Shown: positions 8,289 to 17,343, counted from the first letter of the stretch. The stretch: DNA of 51,975 bases from DASWHF01 sp036393295 (GCA_036393295.1 DASWHF010000081.1:1-51975); one strand, 5' to 3'. Notes: generated by a model not told the origin, from the letters alone. Program-made: numbers and translations.

Positions 8289-9503
8289 ATGTCCTACCAC
8301 CCATTCATTGCCGGTCGCCCTGCGGGAGCGCTGTTGCTGGCGGCGGTGCTGGCGGCGGCCGCGGCCTGCGACCGTCGCAACGCCGCTGAACCGCAGCCGA
8401 CCGTGTTTCCGGCGCTGTCGGTGGCACGGGCCTTCTCAGGGCTGAGCTTCGCGAGCCCGGTGGCGATGCTGCAGGCGCCGAGCGACGGCGCGCGCTGGTT
8501 CGTGGTCGAACGCGAAGGCCGGGTCGTCGTGTTTCCGAACGATCCGGCGGCGATGCCGGCCCAGGTCTCGGAGTTCGTCGATATCACCGTCGATGTCGAT
8601 GCCAGCGGCGAGGGCGGCTTGCTGGGGATGGCGTTTCATCCGAACTTTCCCGTGACGCCGCATGTTTTTCTGTCCTACACGCGCGCCGGGCCGGATGCCG
8701 CGCACCCGCTGACCTCGGTCATCGCGCGCTTCACCAGCAACGGCGGCGGCGCAACGCTCGATCCGGCGACCGAGCTCGTCATCCTGACCGTGGATCAGCC
8801 CGCCACCAACCACAACGGCGGGCATATCGCCTTCGACTCGGCCGGACACCTGTTCATCGGCCTCGGCGACGGCGGCGGCAGCAACGACCCCGGCAATCAC
8901 GGCCAGAACGTCAATACCCTGCTCGGCGCGATGCTGCGCATCGACGTCATCGGCACGCCGGCGCCCGGCGACACCTACGCGATCCCCGGCGACAACCCTT
9001 TCGCCGCCGGCGGCGGCGCGCGGGAGATCTACGCCTGGGGGCTGCGCAACCCCTGGCGCTGGAGCTTCGACCGCGGCAACGGCCGGCTGTGGCTGGGCGA
9101 CGTCGGTCAGTCGGCATGGGAGGAGATCGACATCGTCGAACGCGGCCGGAACTACGGCTGGAAGGTCTGCGAGGGCGCGCACCTGGCCGGGAGCGCGTTC
9201 GCCTGCGGCAATCCCGCCTTCACCAATCCGGTGTCGGAGTACGACCACGGCCAGGGATGCTCCGTCAGCGGCGGCTACGTCTATCGCGGCAGCGCCATTC
9301 CGGCGCTGTTCGGCGTGTACCTGTACGGCGATTTCTGCAGCGGCACGATCTGGGGCGTCAAGGAACAACCGGGCGGCGCGTTCATCACCGAGGCCGCGGC
9401 CGCCACCGGTCTGTCGATCGTCGCCTTCGGCGAGGCCGGCAACGGCGACCTCTACGTCGTCGATTTCGACGGCACGCTGCACAAGGTAATCGAGCGGCCG
9501 TGA
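8289..9503 (+). CDS. PQQ-dependent sugar (aldose) dehydrogenase-like protein
   Basis: Six-bladed beta-propeller of the soluble glucose/sorbosone dehydrogenase (GSDH, YliI/Asd-like) family, 404 residues. The frame is open upstream, but the ATG at 8289 starts a clear export signal (LLLAAVLAAAAACDRR); the cysteine could be lipidated, although the lipobox is weak. Family signatures are visible: GGLLGMAFHPNF, TNHNGGHIAF with the catalytic His, GLGDGGGSNDPGN, GLRNPWRWSFD, and EEIDIVERGRNYGW. These proteins oxidise the sugar C1 hydroxyl in the periplasm with PQQ and calcium; substrate is uncertain. No PQQ biosynthesis genes are in the window. Co-transcription with the b561 gene 161 bp upstream is possible and would make functional sense. 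Confidence 0.88.
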   Translation: MSYHPFIAGRPAGALLLAAVLAAAAACDRRNAAEPQPTVFPALSVARAFSGLSFASPVAMLQAPSDGARWFVVEREGRVVVFPNDPAAMPAQVSEFVDITVDVDASGEGGLLGMAFHPNFPVTPHVFLSYTRAGPDAAHPLTSVIARFTSNGGGATLDPATELVILTVDQPATNHNGGHIAFDSAGHLFIGLGDGGGSNDPGNHGQNVNTLLGAMLRIDVIGTPAPGDTYAIPGDNPFAAGGGAREIYAWGLRNPWRWSFDRGNGRLWLGDVGQSAWEEIDIVERGRNYGWKVCEGAHLAGSAFACGNPAFTNPVSEYDHGQGCSVSGGYVYRGSAIPALFGVYLYGDFCSGTIWGVKEQPGGAFITEAAAATGLSIVAFGEAGNGDLYVVDFDGTLHKVIERP

Positions 9504-9528
9504 GCCGCGCCAGATCGCCGCGCGCCGC

Positions 9529-9699
9529 CTAGTTCCTGGTGAAACTCGCGATATGGGCGGGCGCGCTGAAGGCGACGCGACCGCCAGTGGTGGTGAACGG
9601 CCGCAGTGCCTTGTCGGCCTCCGTCCGCAGCAACGCGTATTGCGCATCGTCGATCATGTCGGCGAGCGACCAGCCCTTGATGTCGGTATGCATCCACAT
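9529..9699 (-). pseudogene. 3' remnant of a SAM-dependent methyltransferase-like gene
   Basis: The minus strand encodes about 56 residues (starting MWMHTDIKGW, containing LRTEADKALRPF, ending FSAPAHIASFTRN before TAG). The ending resembles the C-terminus of class I methyltransferases, which often close with GRVAF-A-PAH-I. There is no N-terminal SAM-binding domain and no ribosome binding site. The coding signal stops at ~9700, exactly where a beheaded gene on the other strand begins. Family assignment comes from memory of such C-termini and is moderate. Confidence 0.5.
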
Positions 9700-9991
9700 G
9701 CAGGGCATGACGCGCTGGTGGCTGGTGCTCGAGCAGCCGGAGGTCGAGCTGTGCCTGACCGATCCGGGTTACGACGTCGACCTGGTCGTGAGCGCCGATC
9801 TGCTGGCGATGACGCGGCTGTGGATGGGCGAGCTGGCCTTCCGCGACGCGCAGCGCGCCGGCGCGATCGCGCTGCGCGGCCCGCCGGCCCTGGCCCGGGC
9901 CTTCCCCGGCTGGCTCAAGCTGAGCGTGTACGCCTACGGCGCGCGCGACTCGCGCATCGGCGTGCGCCGCGCCGTGGCCGGGGGTTCGTAG
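9698..9991 (+). pseudogene. 3' remnant of an HxlR-type regulator with SCP2-like C-terminal domain
   Basis: About 98 residues resembling the C-terminal half of larger winged-helix regulators of the HxlR group: RWWLVLEQPEVELCL, DPGYDVDLVVSADLLA, RDAQRAGAIALRG and ALARAFPGWLKLS. In intact members this part follows a DNA-binding domain, which is absent here. The open frame continues upstream only through antisense of the methyltransferase remnant. With that neighbour it forms a head-to-head pair in which both 5' halves are missing. Confidence 0.55.
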
Positions 9992-9999
9992 CGCTTGGG

Positions 10000-10458
10000 C
10001 TAGGTGGTCGGGATGCCGCGTTTGAGGTCGGCGACCGGCGCCCCGGGCACGGAGGGCTGCGGCGCGGCGCCTTGCAGCTCGCGCAGCAGGGCGCGCGAAT
10101 AGGTGAAGTCGCCCACCCACTCGCCGCCGCGGTAGTCGATGAACAGCGCGTCCGGCGTGAAACGCCGCCGGTCCGCGACCATGGGATAGTCGAAGGCCTT
10201 CGCGCCTGCGTCGATGTCGTCGAAGCTGCACGCCTTGGCGTAGCCCACCGGCCGAAACCAGGCGCTCAAGCCCTCGACGACCGGGACCGCCTCGGCGTGG
10301 ATCTCGTCGCGGAACCAGACGCGCTTGGCGAGCATGCAGCCGAAGACCAGATTCACCTCGCACATCAGCGGACGCGCGCGCTTCGCCAGCATGCGCCGGG
10401 CGGCGTCGCTGATCTCGACCAGGACAGTCTTGCCGTGCAGGGTGATGGTGGTTTTCAT
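10000..10458 (-). CDS. Conserved hypothetical protein
   Basis: Unrecognised 152-residue soluble protein starting MKTTITLHGKTVLVEI. It has no signal peptide or membrane segment. Features seen: a Cys in CEVNLVFGCML, aromatic-rich strands (KRVWFRD, SAWFRPVGY), an acidic stretch FDDIDAGAKAFDY and a C-terminal DFTYSRALLREL. G+C and codon use match the host, unlike the cassette just upstream of it. It ends 9 bases beyond the convergent regulator remnant. Its start is followed upstream by ~170 bases without a gene, so it should have its own promoter. Confidence 0.65.
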   Translation of the reverse strand: MKTTITLHGKTVLVEISDAARRMLAKRARPLMCEVNLVFGCMLAKRVWFRDEIHAEAVPVVEGLSAWFRPVGYAKACSFDDIDAGAKAFDYPMVADRRRFTPDALFIDYRGGEWVGDFTYSRALLRELQGAAPQPSVPGAPVADLKRGIPTT

Positions 10459-10629
10459 TGTCGGCCTCCGTGGTGTGCGGGTCAGCGGCGGGTTCCGCGC
10501 CAGTCGTTGCGAACACTAGGCTGTACGTAATTGCCGGCACCCGTCATTGACCAATATAGTAGAAAGCCGGCCATCGCACAAAAGGTGTAGGCTCAGGAAT
10601 CCCTCGAAAGACTCCCGACCCCTCACATA

Positions 10630-11016
10630 CTATTGTCGCGTATCCAGTGTGCACTGGCGAAAGTCAGATAGCGCAGCTAGCATCTTGCATATCTCCCGTA
10701 CGTTCTCTTCCGGTCCGGAAAACAAAATTGATACGTGTCGCGGTGGCGTATTATCGTACTCCGCACCAAGCCCGGCATCAGCAATTACCCTATAAAAAAT
10801 CCTAGCATACCCAAAGTGCCTCCGCCCCTTCTGTGGATTGTCAGCGTAGATATGTCCGAAGTCACAAACATCTGAATGTTGCATTCCTGTAATATCGTAG
10901 ACTGAAAGCGGTTCGCCGCGTTTTCCTTTAAAGAGTTTTGCATGAGGGTTTCCATCGCTCCGAACATCACTTGACTGAAATGCGTATCGAGCAAGCAATG
11001 TATCGTCATTCAACAT
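10630..11016 (-). CDS. Hypothetical protein, third gene of AT-rich TIGR04255 cassette
   Basis: Unrecognised 128-residue protein from the ATG at 11016 (MLNDDTLLARYAF). That start overlaps the stop of the preceding gene by 11 bases, typical of translational coupling; an upstream start in the same frame would overlap much more. Visible: FKGKRGEPLSVYDITG followed by HSDVCDFGHIYAD and RHFGYARIFYRVI, ending in a Cys-containing helix. The LSVY segment and histidines resemble small uncharacterised proteins I have seen beside WDGxGA-type proteins, but I cannot name a family. Base composition (~48 % G+C) differs strongly from the flanking genes. Confidence 0.72.
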   Translation of the reverse strand: MLNDDTLLARYAFQSSDVRSDGNPHAKLFKGKRGEPLSVYDITGMQHSDVCDFGHIYADNPQKGRRHFGYARIFYRVIADAGLGAEYDNTPPRHVSILFSGPEENVREICKMLAALSDFRQCTLDTRQ

Positions 11017-11500
11017 TTTTAAGCACTCGCTGAATGAAAGGCACAAGGTGTTTAGGGAACTTGTCCTTGAAGGAAAACCGACCACTCATACGATCGTTTG
11101 GACTATAATAAGCGGCGTATAGCATCACGCCAGTGCCAGTCACATATATTGAGAAACTACTTCCTTCACGATACCACTCGAACTCAATATAGCCATCGCT
11201 ATCCGCGAGAATGTTGGGGTTTTCTAAGTCCTGTGGGAGACACAAAATTAGTCGAGTCGCAAGTTGGTATGTCGACAATGCAACCGCCTCAGCACCATCT
11301 CCGTCCCAATCTGGGTATTTCGATTGGTCATAGACCTCATTAAGCAGTTTATACAGCGCTGAGAGTTGGTTTCTCTTCTTCGTCGTTGCATCTCGGCCGG
11401 ATGGATCTATTCGATCGTTAAGATCAATGTTCGTGAGCGAACTTGTCGGCGTTATCTGATCCGAGCTTCGAGGTTGAAAAGGTACGACATTGCCAGTCAT
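11006..11500 (-). CDS. Hypothetical WDGxGA-type protein, second gene of the cassette
   Basis: 164-residue protein of unknown function. The N-terminal ~40 residues look disordered (Ser/Thr/Asp-rich); the core begins with a helix, then PDWDGDGAEAVALSTYQLA, a proline-containing linker and the strands SDGYIEFEWYREGSSF and IYVTGTGVMLYAAYY. This pattern (WDGxGA, helix, LPxDLxxPxI, DGxIxxEW) matches a widespread group of small uncharacterised proteins. The start overlaps the stop of the TIGR04255 gene by 4 bases (ATGA) and its stop overlaps the next start, so the three are one transcription and translation unit. Function unknown; partner of the TIGR04255 protein by context. Confidence 0.75.
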   Translation of the reverse strand: MTGNVVPFQPRSSDQITPTSSLTNIDLNDRIDPSGRDATTKKRNQLSALYKLLNEVYDQSKYPDWDGDGAEAVALSTYQLATRLILCLPQDLENPNILADSDGYIEFEWYREGSSFSIYVTGTGVMLYAAYYSPNDRMSGRFSFKDKFPKHLVPFIQRVLKNVE

Positions 11501-12261
11501 CGATAAGGCTCCAGAGCGTTGTCATGGAGACATCCAAGAAATATCCTATTCCGCACGTCCCGCATCTTGTCGAATCGTTCCCACATAGAGTTTTCGTCTA
11601 CTCCAGTGTCGGCAGCAGTGTGCACAACATCAATGTCCAGAATGAACGGAACGGTTTTCGATTCCTCGTCCGGTTCGATGATCGCCTGCTTAACGACCGC
11701 AATTCCGTCAACTTCCTCGATTGGGATAATTACTACTGTCTGAAACTGCCAGAGTGCCTGGGGCAACCCTTCACCTTGGGGCAAAACCGGTGGTGCTTTC
11801 AAAAAGCGATTAATGTTCCCGCCGACTGACGGCAACTCAACCCGGTTTATGTATCTCATTCCGAGTCGAATAATAGATAATTGTGGAACGATTCGGCGAT
11901 ACTGCAGGTATACGTCCTGTAGCGTCTCGCGAATTGAAGGCCAGCGTTTGTACGGTCGCAAGAAACTTACCCCGACCGTGTCGGCTTTGGCAATGATGTT
12001 TCTACTGTTGTCGGCGCTGTGGAGCTGAATGCCAAGAGGTGTAACACCAATATGGTTCATCCCAGCGCCGTCCATGTCGAGATTAACATCAAGTGCCTGT
12101 TGCTTAACCCTATTTGGATACTGAGTGCCCATAGCGTCAGCGAATTTCTCCAAATGTGCAAAGGTCACTTTGGGATTGGGCGAGAATCTGATCTCAAGCA
12201 CGGCTTCTTGAACAGGCGGATTCCTGAATTCAAGCGCCGACGCGTCTATTGACGCACTCAT
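11497..12261 (-). CDS. TIGR04255 family protein, first long gene of the cassette
   Basis: 254-residue protein matching the sporadically distributed TIGR04255 family of unknown function. Family features: N-terminal NPPVQEAVLEIRFSP, a central VGVSFLRPYKRWPSI, LGMRYINRVELP, and a C-terminal MRDVRNRIFLGCLHDNALE. No membrane segments, nuclease or ATPase motifs are visible. GGGGG lies 4-8 bases before the ATG. A short possible ORF lies ~70 bases upstream on the same strand. Sporadic distribution, low G+C and the tight three-gene arrangement point to horizontal transfer. A role in toxin-antitoxin or phage defence is possible but rests only on context. Confidence 0.82.
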   Translation of the reverse strand: MSASIDASALEFRNPPVQEAVLEIRFSPNPKVTFAHLEKFADAMGTQYPNRVKQQALDVNLDMDGAGMNHIGVTPLGIQLHSADNSRNIIAKADTVGVSFLRPYKRWPSIRETLQDVYLQYRRIVPQLSIIRLGMRYINRVELPSVGGNINRFLKAPPVLPQGEGLPQALWQFQTVVIIPIEEVDGIAVVKQAIIEPDEESKTVPFILDIDVVHTAADTGVDENSMWERFDKMRDVRNRIFLGCLHDNALEPYR

Positions 12262-12331
12262 AGTGCCCCCATACTACTATCGTTGTCTGTAATTCTGCTC
12301 ATCAAATAAAGTTTCGTCTACCATTTCCGCT

Positions 12332-12466
12332 TCAAACACTTGTTGGTTGGTCCACACTTGAGTCATTCTCAATTTCTTCGAAATCCGTTCGTTTGCTGTG
12401 GATTATAGCTATAAACTCATGCCCATAGGACACAAGTTTCCGTTGCTCTACTCCTGATATTTGCAC
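12332..12466 (-). CDS. Possible small ORF upstream of the TIGR04255 cassette
   Basis: A 44-codon frame from a GTG at 12466, too short for ordinary gene calling. The peptide is hydrophilic with a plausible coding pattern (VEQRKLVSYGHEFIAII, then KRTDFEEIEND). An internal GTG at 12433 would give 33 residues. No convincing ribosome binding site is seen for either start. It could be a leader or small antitoxin of the cassette, or the 3' end of a gene lost by recombination; the frame is open for 18 codons upstream without a start. The remaining intergenic sequence (12262-12331 and 12467-12588) is AT-rich and shows nothing else. Confidence 0.3.
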   Translation of the reverse strand: MQISGVEQRKLVSYGHEFIAIIHSKRTDFEEIENDSSVDQPTSV

Positions 12467-12588
12467 AGGAGATAAACGGGGTCGCGAGTATTTTTTAATG
12501 ATGGAAGCGCTTGTGGCGGGTTAGACCGGGGCCGGCCACGCTGTTCACCTTGAGTGAATGCCATTCAGTCCCAAGCCCTTTTTCCTTC

Positions 12589-13005
12589 TCAGCCCTTGCC
12601 GTGGGCCTTGCGCAGCTCGGCGATGACCGCCTCGCGGTCCTCCTTGATGCGGCGGATATAGGCCGTGGGCGCGCCGGTGCCGGGATCGTGTTTTGCGCCC
12701 CAGACGGCCAGCTCCAGCATCACCGGGATCAGGTCCAGACCCTTGGGCGTGAGGAGATACAAGGATTTGGCCGGGGCGTCCGGGTCCGGGGCCTTCTTCA
12801 GGATGCCCGCCGCCTCCAGGCGGCTCAAACGGTCGGCGAGGATGTTGGTCGCGATCTTCTCGTCGGACTTCAGGAATTCGCCGTAACGGCGCTTGCCGCC
12901 GAATAGAATGTCGCGGATCACCAGCAGCGACCACTTGTCGCCGAGAAAATCCAGCGAGTAGCTGATCGGGCAATCCGAACGGCGGGGAGGCACCGAGGTG
13001 CTCAT
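12589..13005 (-). CDS. HxlR-family winged-helix transcriptional regulator
   Basis: 138-residue MarR-like winged-helix regulator of the HxlR (DUF24) group. The ATG at 13005 (MSTSVPPRR) is preferred over a TTG inside the operator. Signature features: a near N-terminal Cys (SDCPISYSLDFLG), DKWSLLVIRDI, the recognition helix region IATNILADRLSRLEAAG, and the wing SLYLLTPKGLDL. A single Cys near the N-terminus is the redox or electrophile sensor in several HxlR regulators (for example HypR, QorR). It is divergent from a VOC-protein operon, and two perfect palindromes lie in the 111-bp gap, so it very likely controls that operon and itself. Confidence 0.9.
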   Translation of the reverse strand: MSTSVPPRRSDCPISYSLDFLGDKWSLLVIRDILFGGKRRYGEFLKSDEKIATNILADRLSRLEAAGILKKAPDPDAPAKSLYLLTPKGLDLIPVMLELAVWGAKHDPGTGAPTAYIRRIKEDREAVIAELRKAHGKG

Positions 13006-13031
13006 GACCGGGGCACCGGTCCGGCGCCGGG

Positions 13032-13050
13032 AACTTGCAATCTGCAAGTT
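13032..13050. promoter_or_regulatory. HxlR operator 1 (perfect palindrome)
   Basis: Arms AACTTGCA and TGCAAGTT with a 3-base centre (ATC). Its centre is 33 bp from that of the second palindrome, about three helical turns. It lies 27 bp upstream of the regulator's ATG, placing it over or just after that gene's promoter. Confidence 0.7.
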
Positions 13051-13066
13051 GCGGGATTATGCTGAG

Positions 13067-13081
13067 CTTGCATTTTGCAAG
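13067..13081. promoter_or_regulatory. HxlR operator 2 (perfect palindrome) beside the VOC operon promoter
   Basis: Arms CTTGCA and TGCAAG with a 3-base centre (TTT), the same core as operator 1. It abuts a TATAAC hexamer at 13082-13087, the probable -10 of the VOC operon, so a bound regulator would block or reshape RNA polymerase binding. Confidence 0.68.
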
Positions 13082-13116
13082 TATAACACGCTACCGCCAA
13101 CACCAGGAGACGAAAC

Positions 13117-13482
13117 ATGGAAAACACCGTCGTGTGGTTCGATATCCCCGTTAAGAATCTCGATCGCGCCATGGCATTCTACCGCAAGGTCATGGGCGTC
13201 GAGCTCGCCAAAATGGACGGTGCCCCGGTCCCGGCCGCGTTCTTTCCCTTCGCCCCCGGCATCGCCTCGGGCACGCTGATCGAGTCGCACGACAGGGCGC
13301 CGAGCGACCAGGGCACCACCGTCTACCTCAACGGCGGACCCGATCTGGCGGCACCGCTGTCGCAGGTCGAGGCGGCCGGCGGCAAGGTGCTTCAGCCCAA
13401 GACCGCGATCGGCGAGCACGGCTACATCGGCTATTTCCGGGACAGCGAAGGCAACCGCGTCGGCATCCACAGCCGCCACTAG
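13117..13482 (+). CDS. VOC-family (glyoxalase / bleomycin-resistance fold) protein
   Basis: 121-residue vicinal-oxygen-chelate protein made of two beta-alpha-beta-beta-beta modules. The first is VVWFDIPVKNLDRAMAFYRKVMGVELAKMD, the second begins near TTVYLNGGPDL and ends with GYIGYFRDSEGNRVGIHS. The DSEGNRVGIHS ending is typical of the PhnB/YkcA-like VOC subgroup; a C-terminal metal ligand Glu is not obvious, so enzymatic activity is uncertain. First gene of an operon controlled by the divergent HxlR regulator (AGGAG is ~8 bases before the ATG), implying a role in handling a reactive or toxic small molecule. Confidence 0.9.
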   Translation: MENTVVWFDIPVKNLDRAMAFYRKVMGVELAKMDGAPVPAAFFPFAPGIASGTLIESHDRAPSDQGTTVYLNGGPDLAAPLSQVEAAGGKVLQPKTAIGEHGYIGYFRDSEGNRVGIHSRH

Positions 13483-13492
13483 AGGGGGAGCC

Positions 13493-13906
13493 ATGGACGC
13501 TAGGAAATTTGTGCTGGCAACGCTGGCCTATGTGGGCATGAGCTTCGCGCTCGGCTTCGGCTGGCACCTGCTGCTGTTCCGCGAGACCTATCAGCAGCTC
13601 GGCATCTACACTCGCGAGCCGCCGCTGTTCGCCCTGGGCTTGACGTCGATGGTGCTCCAGGGGATGGTATTGGCCTACCTCTACCCGATGTTTAACCGCG
13701 GCGCGCGCCCCTGGCTCAGCGGCATCCGCTTCGGCCTGGTGATGGGCCTGTTCCTGTGGAGTGTCGCGGTGTTGGCGCATGCCGCGAAGAGCACGGTGAG
13801 CTCGATGCCGACCTTTTTCACGCTGAGCACGGCGTTTCACCTGATCCAGTTCGTCGCGGCCGGCGCGCTGATCGGCTGGATCCACGGCGCGCCGGCGAGG
13901 CGCTGA
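13493..13906 (+). CDS. Conserved four-helix membrane protein
   Basis: 137-residue integral membrane protein with four predicted helices at about 7-28, 48-68, 78-98 and 108-130. The LYPMFNRG and RFGLVMGLFLWSV segments resemble a widespread group of small uncharacterised membrane proteins. GGGGGAG precedes the ATG by 4 bases. It follows the VOC gene by 10 bases and precedes the TfoX-N gene by one base, so it is part of the HxlR-linked operon. Function unknown. Confidence 0.8.
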   Translation: MDARKFVLATLAYVGMSFALGFGWHLLLFRETYQQLGIYTREPPLFALGLTSMVLQGMVLAYLYPMFNRGARPWLSGIRFGLVMGLFLWSVAVLAHAAKSTVSSMPTFFTLSTAFHLIQFVAAGALIGWIHGAPARR

Positions 13907-13907
13907 G

Positions 13908-14267
13908 GTGGCCGCCGACCCGCGCCTCACGGAACGGGTGCGAGGGGCGCTGGCGCGCCGCCGCGGCGTGAGCGAGAAGCGCATGTTCGGCGGCGTGGCG
14001 TTTCTGTTGAACGGCAACATGTGCGTCGGCATCCTCGGCGAGCGGCTGATGGTGCGGGTCGGCGCGGACGACTATGCCACCGCGCTGCGCCGCCCGCACG
14101 CGCGGCCCATGGACTTCACCGGCCGGCCGCTGACCGGCTTCGTTTACGTGCTGCCCGCCGGCATCAGGACCACGGCACAGCTTAGGCGCTGGATCGATGC
14201 CGGGGTCGACTTCGCGAAATCATTGGGAAAGAAAACCGGCCGAGCCAAACCAAGGAGGAGAACATGA
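13908..14267 (+). CDS. TfoX N-terminal domain protein
   Basis: 119-residue protein consisting of a TfoX/Sxy N-terminal domain alone (KRMFGGVAFLLNGNMCVGI, then LMVRVG and GFVYVLPAGI), with a basic tail (KKTGRAKPRRR). The GTG start lies one base after the TGA of the membrane gene. Stand-alone TfoX-N proteins are common and generally not competence regulators; their function is unknown. In this operon it may serve the same detoxification response as its VOC and GFA neighbours. It overlaps the GFA gene by 4 bases (ATGA). Confidence 0.87.
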   Translation: MAADPRLTERVRGALARRRGVSEKRMFGGVAFLLNGNMCVGILGERLMVRVGADDYATALRRPHARPMDFTGRPLTGFVYVLPAGIRTTAQLRRWIDAGVDFAKSLGKKTGRAKPRRRT

Positions 14268-14665
14268 GCACACTCACCGGCGGCTGTCTGTGCGGCGCCG
14301 TCCGCTACGAGGCCGACGCGGACATGCGCTTCGCCTTTCACTGCCAGTGCCGCCAGTGCCAGCACATCACCGGCACCGGTCACGCCTCGCAGTTCGCGGC
14401 GCCGAAGAAACTGGTGAAACTTTCGGGGGAGTTGCGTTTCTACGACCTCAAGGCCGACAGCGGCAACACCGTGCGCAGCGGCTTCTGCCCGACCTGCGGG
14501 AACCCCATACTCAAGACCACCTCCGGTTACCCCGATACCCTGTTCATCCATGCCGCCACCCTCGACGACCCGGGTCGGTTCAAGCCGGGCAAGCTTGCGT
14601 TCACGTCGACGGCGCAGCCGTGGGATTACATGGATCCGCATCTGGAGATTCTGAATTACGGCTAA
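14264..14665 (+). CDS. GFA-family (glutathione-dependent formaldehyde-activating enzyme-like) protein
   Basis: 133-residue zinc protein of the Gfa/CENP-V fold. The cysteine ligands are all visible: GGCLCGAVRY (CxC), FHCQCRQCQ (CxCxxC) and FCPTCGNPI (CxxC). The FIHAATLDDP and TSTAQPWDY segments are also typical. Paralogues bind zinc, and some promote formaldehyde-glutathione adduct formation, although activity has been questioned for the family. AGGAGG precedes the ATG. Last gene of the HxlR-linked operon; together with the VOC protein it suggests aldehyde or electrophile handling. Confidence 0.9.
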   Translation: MSTLTGGCLCGAVRYEADADMRFAFHCQCRQCQHITGTGHASQFAAPKKLVKLSGELRFYDLKADSGNTVRSGFCPTCGNPILKTTSGYPDTLFIHAATLDDPGRFKPGKLAFTSTAQPWDYMDPHLEILNYG

Positions 14666-14681
14666 ACGGAGCAGGGGGAAA

Positions 14682-14729
14682 CCGAGGCAGCTTAGGCACC
14701 TCGGGGTGTTTCGCGCTTTCGCGCGGAAA
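14682..14729. terminator. Hairpins between convergent GFA and recQ genes
   Basis: Two stems: CCGAGG/CCTCGG (14682-14704) and TTTCGCGC/GCGCGGAAA (14709-14729, one bulged G). The second has A/T-rich stem ends on both sides and could terminate transcription from both directions in the 75-bp convergent gap. Confidence 0.42.
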
Positions 14730-14740
14730 ACGCGACACGT

Positions 14741-16597
<1,857 letters not shown>

Positions 16598-16700
16598 GAG
16601 GGTGTTGCGGGGCTCTCCGGGAGTGACGGTGGCACTAGTATCCATCGTTCGGCGGTGGTCGTCACTCCCCGGGCCGGCGGGTGGCCGGAAACCCGGCGGC

Positions 16701-17003
16701 TTACGCCGCATCCTTGGGCCGGATCGAGAGCTTGAGGCCCAGCGCGTCCAACACCATGACCAGGCTGGAGAGCCGCGGGTTGCCGGTATCTGACAGGGCG
16801 CGGTACAGGCTCTCCCGCGAAAGCCCGGTCTCGCGCGCGAGCTTGGTCATGCCACCGCGCGCGGCGGCGACGTTGCGCAGCGCCATCAGCAGCACACGCT
16901 CGTCCCCATCCTCGAGCGCGGCGGTAAGATATTCACCGATATCCTCCGGCGTCCCGAGATAGTCCGCGGGACGATAGGGGACAGAGCGTTTTCTAGTGGC
17001 CAC
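16701..17003 (-). CDS. HTH antitoxin of RelE/ParE-type addiction module (HigA-like)
   Basis: 100-residue antidote protein with a C-terminal XRE-type helix-turn-helix (GGMTKLARETGLSRESLYRALSDTG) and N-terminal PEDIGEYLTAALEDGD. It matches the addiction-module antidote family (TIGR02684) paired with TIGR02683 killer proteins. The GTG at 17003 is chosen because GGAGAG lies 6 bases upstream and because a longer frame would be antisense-like. It overlaps the toxin stop by 11 bases. Gene order is toxin first, antitoxin second, as in higBA. The HTH should autorepress the promoter upstream of the toxin. Confidence 0.88.
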   Translation of the reverse strand: MATRKRSVPYRPADYLGTPEDIGEYLTAALEDGDERVLLMALRNVAAARGGMTKLARETGLSRESLYRALSDTGNPRLSSLVMVLDALGLKLSIRPKDAA

Positions 17004-17310
17004 GGTAATCTCTCCAGTACTGTAAGGCTCGGGCGATGTCTTGGGTTTGCGACGACTTGTCGCCGCCGCACAATAGCAACACCACACTGCTGCCGTCCCA
17101 GGCGTAATAGACGCGATAGCCCTTGCCTTCGGGCACGCGCAGCTCGCGCACGCCCTCGCCCACGGGCTTCCAATCGCCTTCCAAGCCGAGACCCAAGCGC
17201 TCGACACGGATCTGTATGCGCTTGCGCGCACGGATATCGCGCAGCCCGGACAACCAGTCATCGTAAGGAGTATGGCCGGCCGCATCCTGGTACTTGCGTA
17301 ATGCGATCAC
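16993..17310 (-). CDS. RelE/HigB-type toxin (addiction-module killer protein)
   Basis: 105-residue toxin of the RelE/ParE superfamily, TIGR02683 killer-protein type. Typical features: YDDWLSGLRDIRARKRIQIRVERL, then GDWKPVGEGVRELRV, the GYRVYYAWDG strand, and LLLCGGDKSSQTQDIARALQYWRDY. Such toxins usually cleave mRNA on the ribosome. The GTG start at 17310 directly follows the promoter described at 17316-17343, leaving almost no 5' leader. Intact pair with the downstream antitoxin. Confidence 0.88.
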   Translation of the reverse strand: MIALRKYQDAAGHTPYDDWLSGLRDIRARKRIQIRVERLGLGLEGDWKPVGEGVRELRVPEGKGYRVYYAWDGSSVVLLLCGGDKSSQTQDIARALQYWRDYRGH

Positions 17311-17315
17311 GATGG

Positions 17316-17343
17316 AGTGTACCTCGGACGCTCAAGTTGTCAA
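17316..17343 (-). promoter_or_regulatory. Promoter of the RelE-type toxin-antitoxin operon
   Basis: On the minus strand TTGACA (17343-17338), a 16-bp spacer, and TACACT (17321-17316). Transcription would start at about 17309-17310, at the GTG of the toxin gene, so the message may be leaderless. The -35 is part of a CAAGT direct repeat (CAAGTTGTCAAGT on the plus strand) that might be an operator. Confidence 0.6.
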
